Shown here in pieces: positions 1 to 6,720 of a stretch of DNA of 21,637 nt; the first letter of the stretch is position 1; every line of letters begins with the position of its first letter. The DNA is from Actinomycetes bacterium (GTDB lineage: Bacteria > Actinomycetota > Actinomycetes > Actinomycetales > Actinomycetaceae): assembly GCA_023387755.1 (NCBI GenBank), contig JAEWHO010000011.1:1-21637 (forward strand), read 5' to 3'. The notes beneath the pieces are model-generated. The model was not told where the DNA came from. It saw only the letters and a list, made by a program, of their open reading frames with translations, and searched no databases. Both the position numbers and the translations under genes were made by a program.

Positions 1-1044
1 TTCAGCAATAAGCGGCAGATTGGCTGGGGCTGGCAGGCTATGGATTTACCGGGGCCCCTCCAAGCATCCGGGAGCGTCCCCTTCCCCAACCCGGGCCCGT
101 TGCCGCAGCCGACGCCAGCGCCCAAGCCACCCGCCCCGTCCCAGCGGCAACCTTTCGTTTACGGCACGCTGCGTACCGGCCAGCGCGGATACGAAATGAT
201 TCTGCGTGGCAAGACCACCAGTGAACTCACAGTAACGATGGCCGGGCGGGATATGTACCGCAAACGCGGTGGAACTGTGCCATACTCCGTGCCGGGCTCA
301 GGGACGCTCGTGGGCCAGGAAATGTGGATACACCCCGCGCATTACGGTGCGGTCATGCAGCGTATGGACGCCTACGAGCACTACAACCCAAACAAGCCGA
401 TTAATAGTCAGGCCTACTACCGCACCACCGCAACGACGAGCCGGGGCACCCCCGTCTGGATTTACGACGCCACCCCGCGAATGGCTACCTACCTTCGCCA
501 ACACGGCATCAAGATCCGCTCTGGCAACTGGTTCAATCGCAACAGCGCGAACCCGCTCGTAGCGGCCTCCAAGGGGCCGAGCTACTCGGCGGGCACAATT
601 GATCTGCAGATGAGCAAAACTGCTGCCGAACCCGTCTGCCATAACGATCTGGGCGAACACCGGCCGGAGAATGGGGAATTCCTCACCTTCACCGTGGACC
701 TCAGCTATGCGGGGGACTCCCAGGCTAACTACCTGCCCTTCCTGCCCGAGAACTTCACGATTGAGCGGCCGGACGGGAAGGTCTACCCAGCCGTGACCCA
801 GAGCGCGCATGACTGCGCCGTCGGTAGCCAGATGGTGGATGCGTTTATTGACGCCGGAGCCCACGCGAACGGCGTGCTCATCATCGACGTGAACCCGGAC
901 GATCCTGGAATCCTGCGCTACCAGCCAGGTGAAGAGGTCGTGTGGGAGCTCGACCTGGCTACCGGTGAGGTCACCCGCCCGAACGCTGAAGACGCGGCCG
1001 TGAAGAGTGACGACGCCGCCAGCGAAAGCGAGGCAACCAGCTAG
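1..1044 (+). CDS. Gamma-glutamylcyclotransferase-like domain protein, 5' truncated
   Basis: The frame is open from base 1. An ATG at 40 is possible but lacks a good ribosome site, and the residues before it (NKRQIGWGWQAM) resemble the end of an FG-GAP/VCBS repeat, so I think the gene starts outside the window. Counting from the ATG at 40, residues 12-36 are a Pro-rich linker. Residues 39-165 form a GGCT-like/AIG2-type domain with the signature FVYGTLRTGQ (39-48) and the candidate catalytic acid E113 in DAYEHY. Residues 195-306 look like an Ig-like, DUF4352-type domain (NGEFLTFTVDL, then PDGKVYP). The tail is acidic and low-complexity. GGCT-fold enzymes release 5-oxoproline from gamma-glutamyl compounds, but the substrate here is unknown. 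The linker and Ig-like domain suggest an extracytoplasmic protein, which is unusual for this fold. The domain call is firm; function and location are inference. Confidence 0.7.
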   Translation, partial: FSNKRQIGWGWQAMDLPGPLQASGSVPFPNPGPLPQPTPAPKPPAPSQRQPFVYGTLRTGQRGYEMILRGKTTSELTVTMAGRDMYRKRGGTVPYSVPGSGTLVGQEMWIHPAHYGAVMQRMDAYEHYNPNKPINSQAYYRTTATTSRGTPVWIYDATPRMATYLRQHGIKIRSGNWFNRNSANPLVAASKGPSYSAGTIDLQMSKTAAEPVCHNDLGEHRPENGEFLTFTVDLSYAGDSQANYLPFLPENFTIERPDGKVYPAVTQSAHDCAVGSQMVDAFIDAGAHANGVLIIDVNPDDPGILRYQPGEEVVWELDLATGEVTRPNAEDAAVKSDDAASESEATS

Positions 1045-1045
1045 C

Positions 1046-1051
1046 TACAAT
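1046..1051 (+). promoter_or_regulatory. Probable -10 box (TACAAT) for leaderless GNAT mRNA
   Basis: TACAAT ends 6 bases before the ATG at 1058, so transcription would begin at or next to the start codon. There is no Shine-Dalgarno sequence in the gap and no clear -35 box. Leaderless genes with a TANNNT box at this distance are common in actinobacteria. Confidence 0.5.
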
Positions 1052-1057
1052 GCCTCC

Positions 1058-2050
1058 ATGGAAGCATTGGTTGCCGCTGCAAACCGTCGGCGGGTCAGTA
1101 CTGACCCCATCTATGCGCCGCTGACGCCACCCCCGCCCGGGGAGGACGACACCACAATCGAGTTGTACTCCACGGTCGGGGCGGTGGTCAGCACCAGCCT
1201 GCACGAGCCCGACTCGGTGCCGGCCTACTGGGGGACGCGCGTTGAACATACAATCCACATCTACCCCAGCGAGCAGGCTACCGTCAGCCAGATACACGCC
1301 ACCTTGGAAGCCGCCACGGTGGCCGCGCGGCTGCACGACCTGCGGCTGCGAGCCCGGCTAGCCGACGCGGGTAGCCAGATGCCGCCAGATAACGACCGCC
1401 GTATTGTGCTGTCCACGCCATACCTGGATATGGACCTGACCGGGGCTGCCTTCCAAGCCGGATTCCGCATCAGATCGGCCTCGGCATGGCAGCGGGTTAG
1501 TAAACTACAGCAGATTGCCCGGCATCGGGTGGGCGGGTGCGGTTCCGGACTACCCCAGGGGTGGCAGCTGCGGGCGCTGACCGAGGCGGATGAGGACGCC
1601 GTCGTCGCCGCTATTACTGCCCTCAATGACGTCGATGCGGACTGTATGAATCCGCGCCCGGTGCGCCCGCAAGAAGAGGAAACGACGCGCATTTATGCCC
1701 GAATAGCGATCGCGGCCGGGCCCGGTTGGAGTACCCTCGCCACCCGGGAGGGGGATGACGACGTCGCCCTGCTTGCCCTCTACCCGCCGCAGCAATCTGA
1801 GTGGGCCGCAACCGGGTTGAATCTGAAAGCCGTCAGCTATCTCGGGTTGGCCTATACACCGGCGCAATGGCGGGGGCAGGGGATTATGAACCAGATGCTG
1901 GCGCGCAGCTGGGATCATGCCGCTGCCTCCGGAGCGGAAAATGTGGTGCTTGACTACGCCTTCCACAACCCGCTCTCGAGCCGATACTGGATGGCCAGCG
2001 GGTTCCAGCCGGTGCGGGCGCTATGGGTCAAGGCAGTGACGCCGGAATAA
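1058..2050 (+). CDS. GNAT family N-acetyltransferase
   Basis: 330 residues from the ATG at 1058. An in-frame GTG at 1007 would overlap the previous gene by 38 bases, but the ATG is preferred because a TACAAT box lies just before it. The C-terminal half is a GNAT domain with the acetyl-CoA loop QWRGQG at residues 270-275, followed by IMNQMLARSWDHA, then VVLDYAFHNPLSSRYWMASGF, which matches the usual last strand and 'Y...GF' motif. The N-terminal half (about 60-150) ends in AAFQAGFRI, which resembles a degenerate second GNAT unit, so this may be a tandem-GNAT protein. The acceptor substrate cannot be told. The gene converges on trhA with a gap of about 50 bases that holds no clear terminator. 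Confidence 0.8.
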   Translation: MEALVAAANRRRVSTDPIYAPLTPPPPGEDDTTIELYSTVGAVVSTSLHEPDSVPAYWGTRVEHTIHIYPSEQATVSQIHATLEAATVAARLHDLRLRARLADAGSQMPPDNDRRIVLSTPYLDMDLTGAAFQAGFRIRSASAWQRVSKLQQIARHRVGGCGSGLPQGWQLRALTEADEDAVVAAITALNDVDADCMNPRPVRPQEEETTRIYARIAIAAGPGWSTLATREGDDDVALLALYPPQQSEWAATGLNLKAVSYLGLAYTPAQWRGQGIMNQMLARSWDHAAASGAENVVLDYAFHNPLSSRYWMASGFQPVRALWVKAVTPE

Positions 2051-2102
2051 AGGTGTGATCGGGCTAAATGGAGACGGGAACGCGCAGCTGATATAAGCGT
2101 GC

Positions 2103-2810
2103 CTACCACAGGGAGACGGCGGCCATGAAAACGGCAATACAGTGGCAGACGTAGCCTCCCACCGTGCACAGGTGGAAGATCTCGTGGAACCCAAACCAGC
2201 GGGGGGCCGGGTCAGGCCAGCGGGTGCCATACACGATGGCGCCCACGGTGTAGGCAATCCCGCCGGAGAGGACCAGCCAGAAGATTGCCGGGCCGCCGGC
2301 AGTCCAAAAGTCCCGCAGGAACGCGACAGCGACCCAGCCGAGGGCTATATAGAGCGGCACATACAGCCAGCGGGGAGCGCGCAGCCACAGCAGGCGCAAG
2401 GCGATACCGACCAGCGCGCCGATCCAAACAACGGAGAGCACCAGCGTAGCGGTGGAATAATCCAGCAAGATAACCGATAAAGGCGTGTAAGTGCCGGCAA
2501 TCAGCAGGAAGATATTGGCGTGGTCCATGCGCCGCAAGATGGCGGCCGCCCGCGGGGACCAGGTGCCACGATGGTAGACCGCCGAATGGCCAAACAACAG
2601 CACCGTGGAAAATGCGAACACCACCACCGAGAGCTTCCCAGCAACCGTGGGAGTGAGGGTGATGAGGACGATGCCGGCAGCCAACGCCAAAGGAGCCGTG
2701 GCCAGGTGGATCCACCCGCGCAGCTTCGGCTTTACCTGATGAAACATCTCGCTGACCTGTTCGGACAAATTGGCCGATGACAGTGAGCGCACGCGGGTGG
2801 TTTGAGTCAT
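2103..2810 (-). CDS. trhA: Hemolysin III / TrhA family membrane protein
   Basis: 235 residues. The start at 2810 has a good ribosome site (GGAGGA, about 5 bases upstream). It shows the hallmarks of the HlyIII/PAQR-like family: KPKLRGWIH (27-35) before the first helix, GHSAVYH (74-80) with the conserved Ser and His, MDHANIF (95-101) followed by AGTYTP, and FGFHEIFH (206-213) with the two C-terminal histidines. The Ser/Asp/His residues that bind a metal in this superfamily are present. About seven hydrophobic helices are visible. The family is linked to membrane lipid and fluidity control; 'hemolysin' is a historical name and says little about function here. The gene is divergent from uppS, the same neighbour pair I know from Mycobacterium tuberculosis (Rv1085c-Rv1086). 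Confidence 0.92.
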   Translation of the reverse strand: MTQTTRVRSLSSANLSEQVSEMFHQVKPKLRGWIHLATAPLALAAGIVLITLTPTVAGKLSVVVFAFSTVLLFGHSAVYHRGTWSPRAAAILRRMDHANIFLLIAGTYTPLSVILLDYSTATLVLSVVWIGALVGIALRLLWLRAPRWLYVPLYIALGWVAVAFLRDFWTAGGPAIFWLVLSGGIAYTVGAIVYGTRWPDPAPRWFGFHEIFHLCTVGGYVCHCIAVFMAAVSLW

Positions 2811-2825
2811 CGCATCCTCCGTCGT

Positions 2826-2863
2826 CGTAAACCTACGGTTGCGTAACCTACGCTATCGTAACC
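2826..2863. promoter_or_regulatory. Three spaced CGTAA(A)CC repeats, operator-like, between trhA and uppS
   Basis: CGTAAACC at 2826, CGTAACC at 2842 and CGTAACC at 2857 recur with a period of 15-16 bases. The first two are followed by TACG. GGTT-GCGT-AACC (2837-2848) is a small inverted repeat inside the array. Read on the minus strand, the array is GGTTACG, TAGGTTACG, TAGGTTTACG, placed 16-55 bases before the trhA start, and it contains TANNNT boxes (TACGAT, TAGGTT). It could be a regulator-binding array overlapping the trhA promoter; the regulator is unknown. Confidence 0.4.
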
Positions 2864-2994
2864 GGTGTGCCGTGGCGGTGTCGAGCGGTGGCGTCATGAG
2901 GACTACCACCTCACCACAACTTGACCGCTCCCACACAAGCTCACCGATTAGCGGCACAATAGGAGTACACAGTCGCACACGTGAGGAGAAGGCA

Positions 2995-3768
2995 ATGGGC
3001 GTCAGCCAACTGCTCTACCCGCTCTATGAGCGGCGGCTCGCCAAGGCGCTTGATCCCGCCCGAATCCCGCGCCATATCGGCGTCATCCTGGACGGCAACC
3101 GGCGCTGGGCAGCGGCCCTCGGCTCCCCCGCTTCCCACGGTCACCGCAAAGGTGCCGACAAAATCTCCGAACTGCTCACCTGGTGTTCAGAAACCGGTGT
3201 CGAAGTAGTGACGCTGTGGATGCTCTCCACTGATAACCTGGCCCGTTCCGCTGGGGAAGTGAGTGAATTACTCGATATTATTTGCGACGCCGTCGATACG
3301 ATCGCGGCCGACCCGCGGGTCCGGCTGCGGGTGGCGGGAGCGTTAGAACTCCTCCCGACGACGACGGCGCAACGCCTCCGATCAGCCGAGGACGCCAGCG
3401 CGGCCCGGAGCGAGGATAGCCAGCGCATGCTCGTGAATGTTGCGGTCGGGTACGGCGGCCGGCACGAGATTATCGACGCTGCCCGCGCCTACCTGCGCAG
3501 CCAGGCGGAAGCCGGTAAATCCCTGGCCGAGGTGGCCGAAACCCTCACCACCGAGGACATTACTGCCAACCTATACACGGCCGGCCAGCCGGATCCGGAT
3601 CTAGTTATCCGTACCAGCGGGGAACAGCGGTTGGGCGGATTCTTACTGTGGCAGTCGGTGCATTCGGAATACTACTTTTGCGAAACCTACTGGCCGGACT
3701 TCCGCCGGGTTGATTTCCTGCGGGCCCTGCGCGACTATGCCCAACGCGAACGGCGTATGGGGCGGTAG
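2995..3768 (+). CDS. uppS: Isoprenyl transferase (cis-prenyltransferase), Rv1086-like short-chain type
   Basis: 257 residues from the ATG at 2995, which follows GAGGAG by 7 bases. The frame is open further upstream but lacks other support. It has all the cis-prenyltransferase signatures: ILDGNRRWA (31-39, catalytic D33), GHRKGADK (49-56), WMLSTDNLARS (75-85), the NVAVGYGGR block (148-156), and RTSGEQRL (206-213) before FLLWQS. The start (LYPLYERRL) and the sequence NLYTAGQPDPDLVIRTSGEQ closely resemble M. tuberculosis Rv1086, a short-chain Z-farnesyl diphosphate synthase, rather than the longer decaprenyl synthase. It therefore probably condenses isopentenyl diphosphate onto geranyl diphosphate in lipid-carrier synthesis, though a long-chain product cannot be excluded. 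It is convergent with aroQ, 5 bases away. Confidence 0.9.
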   Translation: MGVSQLLYPLYERRLAKALDPARIPRHIGVILDGNRRWAAALGSPASHGHRKGADKISELLTWCSETGVEVVTLWMLSTDNLARSAGEVSELLDIICDAVDTIAADPRVRLRVAGALELLPTTTAQRLRSAEDASAARSEDSQRMLVNVAVGYGGRHEIIDAARAYLRSQAEAGKSLAEVAETLTTEDITANLYTAGQPDPDLVIRTSGEQRLGGFLLWQSVHSEYYFCETYWPDFRRVDFLRALRDYAQRERRMGR

Positions 3769-3773
3769 TCGGG

Positions 3774-4199
3774 TTAGCGCACGCCCTGAGCCAGTAGCCA
3801 CTCCAAGGCCTGCAGATATCCCTGCCAGCCTTGGCCGCTAATCGTATGGGAAACGACGTCCCGGATTACGTTGTTACGCCGGAAATCTTCGCGCTCATCG
3901 ACCGCAGAAATATGTATTTCCACGATAGGTACCGGCACGCTAGCTAAGGCGTCCCGCAGGGCATAGGAGTAATGCGTCCACGCGCCGGGATTAATAATGA
4001 GTCCGTCGAAATCGCGCTGCTCCAGCCGGTCAATCGCCACCCCTTCATGGTTGGTTTGGAGCGTATCGACGCGCACCTGCTGGGCGGCGGCAGCGGCCCG
4101 CACCTCCCGCTCAATATCGGGCAGGGTGGTGGTGCCATAGACATCCACCTCGCGGGTACCAAGCATGCCCAGATTGGGGCCGTTCAAGAGCAGAATCAT
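3774..4199 (-). CDS. aroQ: Type II 3-dehydroquinate dehydratase
   Basis: 141 residues from the ATG at 4199, with AAGGGA about 8 bases upstream. A GTG at 4217, touching the aroKB stop, would add six residues and is less likely, because LLLNGPNLGMLGTRE is the usual N-terminus of the family. The enzyme converts 3-dehydroquinate to 3-dehydroshikimate, the third shikimate step. Visible active-site residues are R16, Y21 (the catalytic tyrosine in DVYG), N70 and H76 in INPGAWTH, and H96 in EIHIS. The EREDFRR motif follows. It is the last gene of the minus-strand operon. Length and motifs are complete; nothing is missing. Confidence 0.95.
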   Translation of the reverse strand: MILLLNGPNLGMLGTREVDVYGTTTLPDIEREVRAAAAAQQVRVDTLQTNHEGVAIDRLEQRDFDGLIINPGAWTHYSYALRDALASVPVPIVEIHISAVDEREDFRRNNVIRDVVSHTISGQGWQGYLQALEWLLAQGVR

Positions 4200-4217
4200 A
4201 TGTGTTCCCTTACCCAC

Positions 4218-5903
4218 CTAGGCCTGGATATGCTCCAGCGCCGCCATAATCTCGGTATCGGAAATATCGTCGGCTTCTTCCACGCGGCCAATGTCCATCG
4301 GCAGGATCCAGCGGATCTTGCCGCGTAGCGCCTTCTTGTCGCCCCGCAGAGCGGCCAGCACGCGCGCGGGATCGAAGGACCGCGTGAGGTCGAAACCGAG
4401 GGTGGCGACGACGTCGTCGATCTGCTCCTGCAATGTGGATTCCGCCCCGCGGGCCGCAGCCATATGAGCCACGGCGCGCAACCCCAAGATCACCGCGCGG
4501 CCATGCGGCAGGCGGTAGCCGGACTCGATCTCTAAGGCGTGACCAATAGTGTGGCCAAGATTCAGCGTGCGGCGCTCGCCCTGCTCGAACGGGTCGCGCT
4601 CAACCACGCCGAGTTTCAGCAGCGCCGAGCGCTCGACCATGGCGTAGCGGGCCGCCAAATCTGGCTGCGCGAGGGGCGGGGCGGCATCCTCGGGGGGCGG
4701 GGCGGCATGTTCGGGGTTCGCGGCGTGCTCGGTTTCTGACGCTGAACCGCCGGGGCGCAGGGCCGCTTGCCCCCGCTCCACGATCAGATCCCACAGCCAC
4801 GGATCGCCAATAATTGCGGATTTCACCGTCTCGCCCATACCGTCGAGCAGCAAATCGGCACTGAGCGTGTGCAAAGCCCGCGTGTCGGCCACCACCGCAG
4901 CCGGGGGCCAGAAGGCACCCGCAGAGTTCTTCGCGGCAGATAGATCCACCGCCACTTTCCCACCGATGGCCGCATCGCACATGGCCAGCCACGTGGTGGG
5001 GAACTGGATCAGGGGAGCGCCGCGCATATATAAGGCCGCCGCACAGCCGACCATATCGCCGGTGGTGCCGCCCCCAACTGCGATCCACGCGTCCGAACGT
5101 TCCGCCCGCCGCGAGGCCGCGAATTCGAGCATCTGTTCGACGGTTGCCAGGCGCTTATTTTCCTCCCCGGCAGCGAAGGTGAGCCGCCGCTCGGTGGGCA
5201 GGTTTGACATCATCGCGGGTAGTGCGGCAGCCGCGTTTTCATCAGCGACAACGACGCATTCACCAGTTGAAACATCGGTGAGCACCGGCGTCAACTGGTC
5301 GGCGCGCACGCCGTCAAAAAACATGACGTCTGCTTTGCGTGGCCCCATCGGGTGATCACGCCGCACCCGCGAGTGCATGAGCAGCCGGCCCGGCGTAGCA
5401 GCGGATCGGTGACGGCGCACCTTCTCCACCAGCGACGCCGCCAAGCGCTCCACCTGCTCGGAGGCGTCCGCGTGAATATCGGCAGCGCGATAGAACGGCA
5501 TCCGCTCATAGCGGCGGGCAGCGAGCTGCTCCGGGTTCTGGGTGAGGGGCCGCAGCTGCGGGTTATTCGTCAGGCGGTTGCGCAGAATATGGTCGGGCGC
5601 ATCTAGCCAGATGACGGTGCCGGCATGCCACAGATGCCAGCGGGAGAGTGGATCGACGACGGCACCCCCGCCGGTCGCGATCACGGCCGGTCCCTCGGCA
5701 CACACCTCAGCGATGACACCAGCTTCAATGCGGCGGAACTCTTCCTCGGACTGGCGAGTAATCACCTCCGCGCAGGGCATGCCGCAGCGCTGTTCGATGC
5801 GCGTATCAGTATCGACGAAGGGCAGATCGAGTAGCTCCGCCAGCTGGCGGCCCACTGTGCTCTTGCCCGCTCCCGGCATACCAATGAGAACCACACTAGA
5901 CAT
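4218..5903 (-). CDS. aroKB: Bifunctional shikimate kinase / 3-dehydroquinate synthase fusion
   Basis: 561 residues joining two shikimate enzymes. Residues 1-165 are shikimate kinase: Walker A GMPGAGKST (8-16), shikimate-binding DTD (31-33) and R57/R58, GGG (78-80), and the lid region RPLTQNP (118-124). Residues 185-561 are 3-dehydroquinate synthase: NAD-binding GGGTTGD (277-283), QFPTTWLAMCDAAIGGK (300-316), and the metal ligands E358 (GMGETVK), H451 (LGHTIGH) and H467 (PHGRA), spaced as in characterised enzymes. The usual DSS.GGKT reads DAAIGGKV here. Residues 385-412 are an Ala/Pro-rich repeat insertion not normal for AroB. The 5' end overlaps aroE by 8 bases. The fusion covers steps two and five of the pathway and is known in other actinobacteria. 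No frameshift is seen. Confidence 0.93.
   Translation of the reverse strand: MSSVVLIGMPGAGKSTVGRQLAELLDLPFVDTDTRIEQRCGMPCAEVITRQSEEEFRRIEAGVIAEVCAEGPAVIATGGGAVVDPLSRWHLWHAGTVIWLDAPDHILRNRLTNNPQLRPLTQNPEQLAARRYERMPFYRAADIHADASEQVERLAASLVEKVRRHRSAATPGRLLMHSRVRRDHPMGPRKADVMFFDGVRADQLTPVLTDVSTGECVVVADENAAAALPAMMSNLPTERRLTFAAGEENKRLATVEQMLEFAASRRAERSDAWIAVGGGTTGDMVGCAAALYMRGAPLIQFPTTWLAMCDAAIGGKVAVDLSAAKNSAGAFWPPAAVVADTRALHTLSADLLLDGMGETVKSAIIGDPWLWDLIVERGQAALRPGGSASETEHAANPEHAAPPPEDAAPPLAQPDLAARYAMVERSALLKLGVVERDPFEQGERRTLNLGHTIGHALEIESGYRLPHGRAVILGLRAVAHMAAARGAESTLQEQIDDVVATLGFDLTRSFDPARVLAALRGDKKALRGKIRWILPMDIGRVEEADDISDTEIMAALEHIQA
4677..4739. repeat. aroKB: Imperfect 21-bp minisatellite inside aroKB
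   Basis: Two near-identical 21-base units (4677-4697 and 4698-4718, differing at about four bases), followed by a degenerate third. On the coding strand they encode E(H/D)AAPP-like heptapeptide repeats at AroKB residues 391-411. The position lies between the GMGETVK motif and the LGHTIGH motif, where other AroB proteins have a surface helix or loop. Being in multiples of three, gain or loss of a unit would keep the frame. Confidence 0.75.
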
Positions 5904-6720
5904 CTGACGCTCCCACCTCGTGAAGGACAGCGGTTAAAAACGGCTCGGCGGGAACCTCCCGCTGGAGCCACAGTTGTAGGGCCGCGCGGCCCTGCTCAGC
6001 CAACATGCCTGCCCCGGCGCGCGCGGCCGCGCCGCGCGCGCGGGCGGCGGCCACGAGTGGTGTGGGGGTAGGGCGGTAGACCAGATCGAAGACCGCGAGG
6101 TCACGGCGCAAAAGTGCCGGATCAACAGGGATGGAGTCTGGGGCGGCAGGCGTGCCGTCGGGGACCGCGACACCAGTGCCAATCGGGGTGGCATTAACCA
6201 GCAGATCGCAGGCGGGGATCATGCGGGCGCGGGCCTCCCAGGTACCTGCAGAACGGGCCAGGGTGATGACCTCGACGTCGGCCTGAGCCAACGCCAACCG
6301 CACCGCCGCCGCAGCACCACCATTGCCGAGGACGGCCGCTCGCGTAAACCGGGCCCCACCGGCGTCGATATGGGCCTGTTGCAGGGAGGCGAACTCGCGC
6401 ACGAGCGCCACATAATCTGTATTTTCCCCATGCAGTGTGCCCTCGCGCACGACGACAGTATTGACCGCACCCAGCTGTGCGGCGACGTCGCTGAGCGTGT
6501 CACACTGCTGGGCGACGGCGCGTTTATACGGGACGGTAACGTTCGCGCCGGCTGCATGCGTGCGCAGATATTCCACGGTGGTGGGCAGGTCGTCCGGGGC
6601 AATATCAACCAGCTCGTAGGTGTGGGGCAGGCCCATATGGGTGAAGGCCGCCGCCATCATGGCCGGGGAAGCCGAATAGGAGATATTGCGGCCCATGAGA
6701 TAGAAACGCAGCGGACGCAT
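5896..6720 (-). CDS. aroE: Shikimate dehydrogenase
   Basis: 274 residues from the ATG at 6720, which overlaps the aroA stop as TAATG; a longer upstream frame would run into aroA and is rejected. The enzyme reduces 3-dehydroshikimate to shikimate with NADPH. Visible motifs are NISYSASPAMM (12-22, the substrate-binding S.S.SP motif), GANVTVPYK (58-66, catalytic K66), LGAVNTVV (83-90), GENTDY (98-103, catalytic D102), the Rossmann glycine loop LGNGGAAAA (131-139), and the C-terminal GAGMLAEQG motif. It is translationally coupled at both ends: a 1-base overlap with aroA and an 8-base overlap with aroKB. Length is normal for the family. Confidence 0.93.
   Translation of the reverse strand: MRPLRFYLMGRNISYSASPAMMAAAFTHMGLPHTYELVDIAPDDLPTTVEYLRTHAAGANVTVPYKRAVAQQCDTLSDVAAQLGAVNTVVVREGTLHGENTDYVALVREFASLQQAHIDAGGARFTRAAVLGNGGAAAAVRLALAQADVEVITLARSAGTWEARARMIPACDLLVNATPIGTGVAVPDGTPAAPDSIPVDPALLRRDLAVFDLVYRPTPTPLVAAARARGAAARAGAGMLAEQGRAALQLWLQREVPAEPFLTAVLHEVGASDV

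Noticed and set aside
2921..2960. TTGACC with CACAAT as a uppS promoter
   Set aside because: The spacer is 28 bases, far from 16-18, so the pair is not a credible sigma-70-type promoter.
2839..2994. Longer N-terminus for UppS
   Set aside because: The extra residues do not match the family, and the ATG at 2995 has a good ribosome site and the expected LYPLYERRL beginning.
4539..5907. Long open frames on the strand opposite the aro genes
   Set aside because: They are antisense shadows of high-GC codons, without ribosome sites or recognisable domains.
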